Source: Helicobacter sp.
Lineage (GTDB): Bacteria > Campylobacterota > Campylobacteria > Campylobacterales > Helicobacteraceae
Reading direction: 5' to 3'
Assembly (NCBI GenBank): GCA_029264655.1
Contig: JARHZY010000057.1
Span: forward strand, 1-17,153
DNA: 17,153 nucleotides
The translations under genes were made by a program, and so were the position numbers. Shown here one piece after another: positions 1-6,315 of the stretch. Each line of letters opens with the position of its first letter. The stretch's first letter is position 1. A model generated the notes under the pieces. It worked only from the letters and a program-made list of their open reading frames with translations, was not told the DNA's origin and made no database searches.

Positions 1-93
1 AACTTTCGCACCATTACGCAATGCTTCTATAACAACTTCTAAAGCCGAACATTCTATAGCTTTTTGTAATTCTTCTTGTAAATTATTATCCAT
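1..93 (-). CDS. 5' part of an unidentified protein gene, cut by the window edge
   Basis: An ATG at 93-91 (minus strand) opens a frame that stays open to the window edge, giving 31 residues: it begins MDNNLQEELQKAIE and ends ALRNGAKV. A good ribosome site, AAGGAT, lies 5 nt upstream of the ATG. The N-terminus looks like a soluble amphipathic helix. The closing ALRNGAKV faintly recalls the segment before the nucleotide loop of sugar-phosphate isomerase (SIS) proteins, but 31 residues do not allow a family call and I leave it unassigned. An imperfect inverted repeat at 129-175 sits just upstream and may be part of its promoter region. Codon use matches the neighbours. Confidence 0.65.
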   Translation of the reverse strand, partial: MDNNLQEELQKAIECSALEVVIEALRNGAKV

Positions 94-323
94 TTAGAAT
101 CCTTATAATTTCATAAAAATGCAATAACGACAATTATCCTTTTAAGTTATTTTACTTAAAAGTTATAGTATTGTCAATGTTTATTGTTATTTATTCACAT
201 AGTAATATGTAAAACTAAATAAAATATAAGTGCTTGCTCTAATTTTGTATTGTGATTATCTAATATCTTGCAGTAAAATTACTACAATAAAGTATATTTA
301 TCTTAATTTTATAAATTCTATAA
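94..323. other. AT-rich intergenic region holding an inverted repeat
   Basis: This gap separates two minus-strand genes. It holds the ribosome site of the left gene, the inverted repeat at 129-175, and otherwise AT-rich sequence without an ORF or RNA gene that I can support. No clear intrinsic terminator for the FtsB-like gene is visible. Confidence 0.6.
129..175. repeat. Imperfect inverted repeat (dyad) upstream of the left-edge gene
   Basis: The inner stem is perfect: TTTTAAGT at 140-147 pairs with ACTTAAAA at 154-161 around a 6-nt loop. The outer ends also pair: GACAAT at 129-134 with ATTGTC at 170-175, with a partly mismatched middle. It lies 36-82 bp upstream of the minus-strand ATG at 93, where a promoter or operator would be expected. 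No T-run follows on either strand, so it does not look like an intrinsic terminator. It may be a regulator site or an RNA leader structure. Confidence 0.6.
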
Positions 324-1142
324 TTATTTTGGTTCAAGTGCCTTGAGTTCAAGCACTTTGCGTTGCAAAGTAGCATTTTCTAAACGGCTTTGCTCCACAT
401 CTATACGCAATGCATTTCTTGTTTGGTGTAAGTTCCATAAGACTCCAAAAGAAGTAGAGCCAAAAAATAAATAACCAGCATATAATCCAATAAAGCATGC
501 AGCTAAAGCTGTGCCCACAAAAATACGCTTTGAATACACAATATAATTCCAATTGTATTTTTGTTTTTTGGCTTTTTTATGCTTTTTTTCTTTTTTTCTT
601 TTTTTAGATGGTTTTGTATCTTGAAGAAATGGGCTTTCTTTATCGCTCTGTTGTGTTATATTTGATTCTAAAGTATTAGATTGTATGGTTGTATGCGTAT
701 CTATATTATTTTGTTGCATTGTTGCTAAATTATCATTTACAGATATTGCAGGTGTATCATCTATAATTTCACTAGTTTGGTTAGAATCTTGTGAATCATG
801 TGGTAATGTATCTTTTGCAGGTTGATTAGAATCTAGAGTAGTATCAGATGATATATCTTTATCTATAGGAGGAGTTTCGTTGTCAAGAATTGCTGTTTGC
901 ATACCATCATTTACATTGCTATGCAATTTTGCTGTTTCAGTAGATATATGTTGTATTTTTGTTTCTTGTCGATAATCATAAATATCATGAGATTCTAATG
1001 TATTTATTGCAGTTTCATTACTAGATTCTGTTAGATTTATAATGTCGTTATGGGAATGTTCTTGTGTTTGTTCTTTATCTTTTTTTATTTCTTCGTTACT
1101 ATGCGGTAAAGTTTCTTGAATATTATTCTTAGAATCTTGCAT
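324..1142 (-). CDS. FtsB/DivIC-like septum formation initiator with a long polar N-terminal extension
   Basis: The C-terminal quarter has the FtsB/DivIC layout: a basic cytoplasmic stretch, one membrane helix (about residues 206-228), then a short heptad-rich coiled coil (about 237-265) ending LELKALEP, an ending I recall from septum formation initiator proteins of this phylum. Such proteins join the FtsL/FtsQ-type divisome complex with the coiled coil in the periplasm. Before this lie about 180 residues rich in Ser, Thr, Asn, Asp and Gln, probably disordered, then a Lys-rich block (180-195). FtsB proteins are usually about 90-110 residues, so the extension is unusual. An in-frame ATG at 1166 would add 8 residues, but it falls almost on the predicted transcription start and has no ribosome site. 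The ATG at 1142 has TTTAGGAG 10 nt upstream, giving 272 residues. The family call rests on layout and the C-terminal motif. Confidence 0.7.
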   Translation of the reverse strand: MQDSKNNIQETLPHSNEEIKKDKEQTQEHSHNDIINLTESSNETAINTLESHDIYDYRQETKIQHISTETAKLHSNVNDGMQTAILDNETPPIDKDISSDTTLDSNQPAKDTLPHDSQDSNQTSEIIDDTPAISVNDNLATMQQNNIDTHTTIQSNTLESNITQQSDKESPFLQDTKPSKKRKKEKKHKKAKKQKYNWNYIVYSKRIFVGTALAACFIGLYAGYLFFGSTSFGVLWNLHQTRNALRIDVEQSRLENATLQRKVLELKALEPK

Positions 1143-1152
1143 ATAAATTCTA

Positions 1153-1160
1153 CTCCTAAA
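1153..1160 (-). promoter_or_regulatory. Ribosome binding site TTTAGGAG that decides the FtsB-like start
   Basis: On the minus strand TTTAGGAG precedes the ATG at 1142 by 10 nt. It lies inside the frame of the longer alternative start at 1166, which argues for the shorter protein. Confidence 0.6.
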
Positions 1161-1175
1161 TGCCATTTATCAGGA

Positions 1176-1181
1176 ATTATA
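1176..1181 (-). promoter_or_regulatory. -10 box TATAAT of the FtsB-like gene
   Basis: A perfect TATAAT on the minus strand predicts transcription start near 1168-1169. That gives a leader of about 26 nt before the ATG at 1142 and leaves almost none before the ATG at 1166. Confidence 0.55.
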
Positions 1182-1236
1182 ACATGTTTTTGATAAAAAA
1201 ATAAAAATTACATGAAGGAATACCATTAATATAAGA

Positions 1237-1242
1237 TACAAT
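1237..1242 (+). promoter_or_regulatory. -10 box TACAAT of thiL
   Basis: TACAAT fits the TAnAAT pattern of this group and lies about 30 bp before the thiL ATG. It is arranged divergently with the promoter of the FtsB-like gene. Confidence 0.45.
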
Positions 1243-1272
1243 AAAATTTTTGAAGCACTCAAGGAATAACTT

Positions 1273-2271
1273 ATGGATAAAGAAACATATTTTTTGCAAC
1301 TCTTACAGCAAAGTGGGGTAACATATCAAATTACTGATGATTGTGCATGGCTTTCACCTTTACTTTACAATCAAAAGCAAAACGGCATAAAAAACACAAA
1401 ATCATATATTATTGCAGCTGATAGTTTTATAGAAAATATCCATTTTCGCATACAACATACAACATACAACATACAACAACATATTGCTTATAGGGCGATT
1501 AAGCGTTATACATATCCAAACCAATGGCTTAGCTATGAAAATACAGCAAAAAAAGCCTTTCTTGTTAATATCTCTGATATATTAAGCTCTGGGGCATTAC
1601 CCAAATATGCATTACTTGCTATTGTATTACCAAAAACATTGCAAAAAGAACAAATAAAAGCAATTGTATCGGGTATTACCCAAATATGCCAAACACACCG
1701 CATACAATTAATTGGTGGTGATACAATGTGTGGCAATGAGCTTGCTTTTCATATCACAATAATTGGTGATTTAATTGGGCATTATCTCCATAGAAATGCT
1801 ATAAGAAATGGAGATTTACTTGCCTATACAAGTATGCGTAAGGGAGATTTAGGCAATAGTCTGAAAACATTACGCATACTTTTACGCTATGGTGCACAAA
1901 TAAATACAATACCGCATAATTGCATTGAATCTGCAAATATTTATAGCCGTTTTGCATTGCCTTTTTTACGCATACAATTTCTTAAAAAATCACATCGATT
2001 GCTCCATGCTTGTATGGATATTAGCGATGGTTTAGCCAATGAAATAAAACGTTTAGAATCGCAAAATAAGTTAGCATTCACGCCTTTGTCAAACTTGCAA
2101 AAAAGAGTATATCAAAGTGGAGAAGAATATGAATTGCTCTTTAGTTTTCCACCAAAGCACTTACATGCTCTGCAAAAAATAGCACACACTACACGCACAA
2201 GACTTCATGTTGTAGGGAAATTTGGTCGCTATAAACCACATTTTTTTCATATCATAAAATGGCATACATAA
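1273..2271 (+). CDS. thiL: Thiamine-monophosphate kinase ThiL
   Basis: ThiL phosphorylates thiamine monophosphate to thiamine diphosphate with ATP, the last step of cofactor synthesis, in the cytoplasm. The motifs appear in family order: DDCA (22-25), DSFIENIHF (50-58, Mg/ATP loop), NISDILSSGA (99-108), GGDT (148-151), GDL (165-167), MDISDGL (248-254) and GEEYELL (283-289; GEDYEL is usual). The length of 332 is near the family norm, but the stretch between HF and NISD is about 24 residues longer than in E. coli ThiL as I recall it. That extra stretch starts at a run of four CATACAA heptamers (1449-1476), which makes the gene sensitive to frameshift by repeat-copy change. AAGGA lies 7 nt before the ATG. 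It stands alone, divergent from the FtsB-like gene, with no other thi gene nearby. Confidence 0.9.
   Translation: MDKETYFLQLLQQSGVTYQITDDCAWLSPLLYNQKQNGIKNTKSYIIAADSFIENIHFRIQHTTYNIQQHIAYRAIKRYTYPNQWLSYENTAKKAFLVNISDILSSGALPKYALLAIVLPKTLQKEQIKAIVSGITQICQTHRIQLIGGDTMCGNELAFHITIIGDLIGHYLHRNAIRNGDLLAYTSMRKGDLGNSLKTLRILLRYGAQINTIPHNCIESANIYSRFALPFLRIQFLKKSHRLLHACMDISDGLANEIKRLESQNKLAFTPLSNLQKRVYQSGEEYELLFSFPPKHLHALQKIAHTTRTRLHVVGKFGRYKPHFFHIIKWHT
1449..1476 (+). repeat. Tandem heptamer CATACAA x4 inside thiL
   Basis: Four perfect, adjacent copies of the 7-bp unit CATACAA lie in the coding sequence, followed by a partial CAACAT. The unit length is not a multiple of three, so gain or loss of one copy would shift the frame about 60 codons into thiL. 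Four copies is a short array, so instability is possible but not shown. Confidence 0.85.
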
Positions 2272-2351
2272 ATCTCCTTTGGAACTAAAGAGAGAGAATA
2301 AAAATAAACATGAAATAAGGCATAGTAATTGCTTTATTGAACTTCTTATGC

Positions 2352-2357
2352 TATCAT
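2352..2357 (+). promoter_or_regulatory. -10 box TATCAT of the yfgM-bamB-coaX-hisG operon
   Basis: TATCAT, preceded by GC, lies 39 bp before the ATG at 2396, giving a leader of about 30 nt that contains an AAGG ribosome site at 2385-2388. Confidence 0.4.
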
Positions 2358-2395
2358 TATAGGCTTATCAAGAATATAGAATATAAGGCTATGTA

Positions 2396-3085
2396 ATGTC
2401 AGTAGAAAACAATCTCCATGAAGTTAAAGAGAAACTCGCAAAAGACCAAAATCTCCTTGTTAGTGCATTTCGTCTTGAGACATTCTATAAAAAATATAAA
2501 AAATTTATTTTTATTGTGTTTGGGCTTATTGTGCTTTTTGGAATCTATCAAGGCATCATGATATACCAAGAACATCGCACTACAACGCAGGCAAATGAAC
2601 TCATGAATACATTATATAGCAAGACAGCTACTGATGAAGAGAAAAAGCATGCTGAAGCTATACTTGCTACCATAAAGCCTACACTTTATGATTTTTATCG
2701 CTATACACAATTGCAAAATTTAAATCCGTTGCAATTAAAAAATGATGAAAATCTTGCTTTATTGCAACAATTAAGCCAATCAAAAAACCCATTAATTGCT
2801 GCATTGGCAAGCTATCAGTATGCAAGTCTTAGTGAGAATCTTGAATTATTAGAACATTTTAATGCAGATGTAGCTCCTATATTGCGTGATAGAGCAAGAT
2901 TCCAAGCAGCATATTTATATCTACAAAATAATAATATGCAAAAAGCACATGAGATTCTCCAATCCATACAATTCAATGGCAATAATCAAATAGTTGCTCG
3001 TATGGCGACTTTACTAAGGCATTATGGAGTTCATACAGATATGTTATCGCATACAAAAGTTGATGCAACAAATAAAAAGGATTAA
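2396..3085 (+). CDS. YfgM-like membrane-anchored TPR protein
   Basis: The 229-residue protein has a short cytoplasmic N-terminus with an amphipathic segment, one membrane helix at about 37-57, and a helical C-terminal domain built of repeated helix pairs (for example YQYASLSENLELLEHF and FQAAYLYLQNNNMQKAHEIL, the second a typical TPR unit). This is the layout of YfgM, an inner-membrane protein of periplasm-facing TPRs that works with the Sec translocon and periplasmic chaperones in enterobacteria. The gene that follows 5 nt later encodes a BamB-like lipoprotein, and yfgM-bamB is also the gene order in E. coli, which supports both calls. It is the first gene of a plus-strand operon. Sequence similarity is too low to be certain by eye. 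Confidence 0.65.
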   Translation: MSVENNLHEVKEKLAKDQNLLVSAFRLETFYKKYKKFIFIVFGLIVLFGIYQGIMIYQEHRTTTQANELMNTLYSKTATDEEKKHAEAILATIKPTLYDFYRYTQLQNLNPLQLKNDENLALLQQLSQSKNPLIAALASYQYASLSENLELLEHFNADVAPILRDRARFQAAYLYLQNNNMQKAHEILQSIQFNGNNQIVARMATLLRHYGVHTDMLSHTKVDATNKKD

Positions 3086-3090
3086 TCATA

Positions 3091-4212
3091 ATGTTTTCTA
3101 TACTAAAACCCTATTTTTTTTCTTTTTTACAAACAAAAATATTTATCTCTATTGGCATATTTGTATGTATATTTTTTTACAATGGTTGTGATTCTCAAAA
3201 ATCCTTTGTGCCACAACATATTAAAGGTGCAATAAAGTTTAATGACTCACTTGATAAAATCATAGTAAATGCAAATAGGGTAGGTGCCAAACTTCAAAAT
3301 AATGCGATTATTGCAGATAATAGTGTTGCACATATTGTATTTAAAGACTCTGAAAATTTGCTTTACACAGATTCAAAGCAATGGCTCATTGCTAATGGTT
3401 GTGCAGGATTATCTATCGTCCCAATCATATACCAAGATAATCAAGTTATGCTTGATAGAGTGCATACAAGAGAGATTGCAACACAAGGTTGTGTTGTTAG
3501 TGCAAGCATAAAAAAGAATATTGTTGCTGGTGTGCTTGCAGATAACACACTTTTTTTATATGATACAACAAAAGGTGATTTTACTCTTCAAACAAAAGAA
3601 GAAGCCATTTATGCTATCTCATCAATGAATGCAAATCCAGTTATTCTTGATACACTTGTAGTTTTTCCAACACTTGATGGCAGACTAAATACAATTGATA
3701 TAGCACAGGGTAAGAGTATAAAAAATATTATTGTCAATACAGAAAAATTTTTGAATAATATTATTTATCTAAATGTGCAAAAAGATGAATTAGTAAGTGC
3801 AACACATAAGCGTATTTATACACTTATACATGGCGAATCTTATGGTAAAGAACTTGAAATTCGCGACATTTATTTTGATGGAGAATATATCTATGTTTTA
3901 AGCCTTAATGGCACAATTTATCAACTTGATAAAACTTTAGCAGTTGTGCAAAGCTTGAGGCTATTGCATGCAAATTTGAATGGTATTATTATCAAAGATG
4001 GGCATCTCTATACCTTTGAAAATAGTGGGGGGTATCTCATTGATATAACATTGCAAGATTTTAGTTATGAGGTTTTTAAATTAAAATTTGGTATGCAACG
4101 TTGGTTTAATAAACGCATCACACTTTTTTATGGACAAAACATCTTATATATCAACAAAAATATTTTAGATTTTAATAAAACTTTACAAAAAGTGCTTTAT
4201 GAGAAAAAATAG
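3091..4212 (+). CDS. bamB: BamB-like beta-propeller lipoprotein
   Basis: The first 32 residues form a long hydrophobic signal sequence ending in NGC, with Cys33 the likely lipidated residue; the -3 and -2 positions (Tyr, Asn) are atypical for a lipobox. The rest is beta-rich and repeats the PQQ-propeller pattern of a strand followed by a D/N-G turn: DNTLFLYDTTKG (151-162), DGRLNTIDIAQGK (196-208), LNGTIYQLDKT (272-282). The length of 373 is close to E. coli BamB (392). BamB is an accessory lipoprotein of the BAM outer-membrane protein assembly complex. The ATG has AAGGAT 8 nt upstream, overlapping the end of the YfgM-like gene, so the two are translated from one message. Another propeller lipoprotein cannot be excluded; order and layout favour BamB. 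Confidence 0.6.
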   Translation: MFSILKPYFFSFLQTKIFISIGIFVCIFFYNGCDSQKSFVPQHIKGAIKFNDSLDKIIVNANRVGAKLQNNAIIADNSVAHIVFKDSENLLYTDSKQWLIANGCAGLSIVPIIYQDNQVMLDRVHTREIATQGCVVSASIKKNIVAGVLADNTLFLYDTTKGDFTLQTKEEAIYAISSMNANPVILDTLVVFPTLDGRLNTIDIAQGKSIKNIIVNTEKFLNNIIYLNVQKDELVSATHKRIYTLIHGESYGKELEIRDIYFDGEYIYVLSLNGTIYQLDKTLAVVQSLRLLHANLNGIIIKDGHLYTFENSGGYLIDITLQDFSYEVFKLKFGMQRWFNKRITLFYGQNILYINKNILDFNKTLQKVLYEKK

Positions 4213-4246
4213 TAATAGTATATTTGTCAAGACATAGTGTTAGGTG

Positions 4247-4254
4247 AAAGGAGG
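4247..4254 (+). promoter_or_regulatory. Ribosome binding site AAAGGAGG that decides the coaX start
   Basis: A nearly perfect anti-16S match lies 4 nt before the ATG at 4259. A possible GTG start at 4244 would lie upstream of this site and has no site of its own, so it is rejected. Confidence 0.75.
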
Positions 4255-4258
4255 TTTA

Positions 4259-4894
4259 ATGGCAAATATTATTTTATGCGATATTGGTAATTCTTTTTTA
4301 CATTTTTATTATGCAGGGAGAATATGGCGTGAAAATCCTAATAATATTACCTTAAAAAAACCTCATATTCCAATCTATTACATTAGCGTAAATCCAACTT
4401 TTGAAAAAAAATTGCTTGATTCGCATAAAACATGTATTAATCTTGAACGTTTCATAAAATTGCGTAGTGTTTATAAGGGGCTTGGAGTTGATAGGAAAGC
4501 AGCGTGTAAAGCAGTTCATAGTGGTGTGATTATAGATGCAGGTAGTGCTATTACTATTGATATTATGGAAAATAATGAGCATGTGGGTGGTTATATTTTA
4601 CCCGGTATTAGCTCATACCAACATTTATACCAATGTATTTCACCAGCTCTCCATGCACCACTTGATTTAAGTGTTAATCTCTATGCACCACCACAAAATA
4701 CAAGAGAAGCTATAAGTTTTGGAATACTAAAAAGCATTGTTTTAATGTTAAAACACACAACGCAGACTAAAAAAATGTATTTTACTGGTGGCGATGGTAA
4801 GTTTTTTGCTAAATTTTTTGAGCATAGCATATTCGATAATACACTTATTTTTAAGGGCATGCAACAAGCACTCAAAGAAAATAATATACTTTAA
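4259..4894 (+). CDS. coaX: Type III pantothenate kinase CoaX
   Basis: CoaX phosphorylates pantothenate, the first step of coenzyme A synthesis, in the cytoplasm. It belongs to the ASKHA fold, and unlike type I/II enzymes is not feedback-inhibited by CoA and needs a monovalent cation. Visible motifs are DIGNS (8-12, phosphate loop), GLGVDR (74-79, substrate site), DAGSAITID (93-101; DAGTA is usual), GGYILPG (110-116) and TGGDG (176-180). The length of 211 is slightly shorter than the usual 220-260. H. pylori also uses this enzyme type. It is third in the operon, 46 nt after the BamB-like gene and 10 nt before hisG. The shared operon suggests co-transcription rather than a common pathway. Confidence 0.9.
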   Translation: MANIILCDIGNSFLHFYYAGRIWRENPNNITLKKPHIPIYYISVNPTFEKKLLDSHKTCINLERFIKLRSVYKGLGVDRKAACKAVHSGVIIDAGSAITIDIMENNEHVGGYILPGISSYQHLYQCISPALHAPLDLSVNLYAPPQNTREAISFGILKSIVLMLKHTTQTKKMYFTGGDGKFFAKFFEHSIFDNTLIFKGMQQALKENNIL

Positions 4895-4900
4895 AAGGAG
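4893..4900 (+). promoter_or_regulatory. Ribosome binding site AAAAGGAG that decides the hisG start
   Basis: The site ends 4 nt before the ATG at 4905, where the conserved N-terminus MLTIALPKGR begins. The frame is open back to 4788, but that part overlaps coaX and encodes no family sequence. Confidence 0.75.
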
Positions 4901-4904
4901 CGAT

Positions 4905-5516
4905 ATGCTAACAATTGCATTGCCAAAAGGGAGAATAGCAGATGAAACACTGAATCTATTTACAAAGATTCTTAATAAACCAATACAATTTGCTGATAGA
5001 AAACTGATTTTAAAAGAACAATATTTTACATTTTTGCTTGTACGTAATCAAGATGTCCCTACTTATGTGCATTATGGTGCTGCAGATTTAGGGGTTGTTG
5101 GATTAGATGTGCTTGAGGAACATAAGGATATTGATGTTGCGAGATTACTTAATCTTCATATAGGTAAATGTAAGGTTGTGCTTGGTAGTGAATGTGGCAA
5201 GCCAATTAATTATTTAAAACCTAGAATACGCATTGCAACAAAAATGACAAATATTACACAAAACTTCTTTTCTGCTCGTGCAATTGCTGTTGATGTTATT
5301 AAGCTTTATGGTTCTATTGAGCTTGCACCTTTAGTAAATTTAGCAGATGGCATTGTAGATATAGTAGAAACAGGTAGCACTATGAAGCAAAATAATCTCC
5401 AAATCGATGAAATTATTATGGAATCTAGTGCCTATTTAATCGCAAACACTAATAGTTTTTTTGCAAATAAGGATATTATTTTACAATTACAAGAAGATTT
5501 AAAAAAGTTCTTATAG
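4905..5516 (+). CDS. hisG: ATP phosphoribosyltransferase, short-form catalytic subunit HisG
   Basis: HisG joins ATP and PRPP to make phosphoribosyl-ATP, the first step of histidine synthesis. Family motifs are clear: LPKGR (6-10), HYGAADLGVVG (56-66), ATKM.NIT (111-118) and the PRPP-binding block around DGIVDIVETGSTM (148-160). The protein is only 203 residues and ends before the C-terminal regulatory domain of the long form (about 290-300 residues). Short-form HisG normally needs HisZ, a HisRS-like regulatory partner, for activity and histidine feedback. No hisZ or other his gene lies in the window; hisG is the last gene of an envelope/CoA operon. The ATG at 4905 is chosen by the ribosome site and the conserved N-terminus. 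H. pylori lacks this pathway, so the organism is more likely an enterohepatic type of Helicobacter. Confidence 0.92.
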   Translation: MLTIALPKGRIADETLNLFTKILNKPIQFADRKLILKEQYFTFLLVRNQDVPTYVHYGAADLGVVGLDVLEEHKDIDVARLLNLHIGKCKVVLGSECGKPINYLKPRIRIATKMTNITQNFFSARAIAVDVIKLYGSIELAPLVNLADGIVDIVETGSTMKQNNLQIDEIIMESSAYLIANTNSFFANKDIILQLQEDLKKFL

Positions 5517-5596
5517 TATTTTTATTAAAGTTTATTTTTGTTTTATATTTCTTTAATTTTTTTATAAAAAAAGTTTAAGGTTGGATTAAATAATGC

Positions 5597-5602
5597 TATA
5601 AT
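5597..5602 (+). promoter_or_regulatory. -10 box TATAAT of hsrA
   Basis: A perfect TATAAT lies 28 bp before the ATG of hsrA, downstream of a run of A and T tracts (5550-5575) that could act as an AT-rich upstream element. HsrA is known to bind its own promoter in H. pylori; I could not pick out a convincing binding repeat here. Confidence 0.6.
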
Positions 5603-5629
5603 TCCAACAGATTTTGCTAGGAGTCTCTC

Positions 5630-6295
5630 ATGCGTATTTTAGTTATACATAATAATAAGGAATTACTTGATTGCGTATCAAAAGAATTAAGTAAAAAAAA
5701 TTATCAAGTTGATTCTGCACAAAATGTTAAAGACGGAGAATATCATATTAGCGTGCGTAGCTATGATATTGTTTTGGGTGCTTGGCAACTTTCAGATGGT
5801 GGTGCTCAAGATATTATTTCTGTTGTTAAGGGGAAATATTCAAAAGTCCCAGTTATTATATTAGGCGACAATGAAGCCAAGCATGAAGTCCAAGCGTTTA
5901 AATATGGTGCTGATGATTATCTCTCATATCCATTTGATACTGAAGTGTTATTGGCAAGAATCCAAGCAAGACTAAAGCTTGTAGATTCTAATCTCATTGA
6001 AATTGGAGATATTGTAATTATCCCTGATGAAGAAAGGATAACATTTAAAGGAAAAGATATTGAAGTAAAAGGTAAGCCTTTTGAGGTACTTACCCACCTT
6101 GCACGGCAAAGAGATCAAATTGTATCAAAAGATCAATTATTAAATGCAATTTGGGACGAACCAGAGCTTGTAACACCAAATGTTATTGAAGTTGCAATTA
6201 ATCAAATACGACAAAGGATGGATAAACCACTCAATATCAATACAATAGAAACGGTGAGAAGACGTGGCTACCGCTTTTGTTACCCTAAAAAGTAG
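5630..6295 (+). CDS. hsrA: Orphan OmpR-type response regulator HsrA (HP1043 family)
   Basis: This is a 221-residue two-domain regulator. The winged-helix C-terminal domain (about 123-221) contains KGKPFEVLTHLAR, PNVIEVAINQIRQ and VRRRGYRFCYPK, nearly the H. pylori HP1043 sequence as I remember it, so the family is certain. In H. pylori it is an essential global regulator that acts without phosphorylation. The receiver (1-120) confirms this: the usual acidic pair is Asn8-Asn9, the phosphoacceptor position after YDIVLG is Ala51, and the conserved switch Lys before Pro is Tyr100 (SYPFD). No histidine kinase is adjacent. AGGAG lies 6 nt before the ATG, and the gene has its own promoter after hisG. 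Targets in H. pylori include housekeeping and redox functions; targets here are unknown. Confidence 0.93.
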   Translation: MRILVIHNNKELLDCVSKELSKKNYQVDSAQNVKDGEYHISVRSYDIVLGAWQLSDGGAQDIISVVKGKYSKVPVIILGDNEAKHEVQAFKYGADDYLSYPFDTEVLLARIQARLKLVDSNLIEIGDIVIIPDEERITFKGKDIEVKGKPFEVLTHLARQRDQIVSKDQLLNAIWDEPELVTPNVIEVAINQIRQRMDKPLNINTIETVRRRGYRFCYPKK

Positions 6296-6309
6296 AGTTA
6301 TTGCCATTC

Positions 6310-6315
6310 TATAAT
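6310..6315 (+). promoter_or_regulatory. Candidate orphan -10 box TATAAT after hsrA
   Basis: A perfect TATAAT starts 15 bp after the hsrA stop and points into a 600-bp stretch without a gene. It could drive a small RNA. In DNA this AT-rich, one TATAAT can also arise by chance. Confidence 0.3.

Noticed and set aside
1143..1166. Eight-residue longer start of the FtsB-like protein (ATG at 1166)
   Set aside because: It coincides with the predicted transcription start downstream of TATAAT and lacks a ribosome site; TTTAGGAG serves the ATG at 1142.
2274..2292. Small stem CTCcTTT/AAAGAG after thiL as terminator
   Set aside because: Six pairs with a bulge and no T-run; not convincing.
4788..4904. 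39-residue N-terminal extension of HisG
   Set aside because: Lies within coaX in another frame and is not family sequence; AAAAGGAG points to the ATG at 4905.
5517..5596. AT palindrome TTTTTTTATAAAAAAA (5558-5573) as terminator of the hisG operon
   Set aside because: No GC in the stem and no T-run after it; more likely an AT-rich upstream element of the hsrA promoter.
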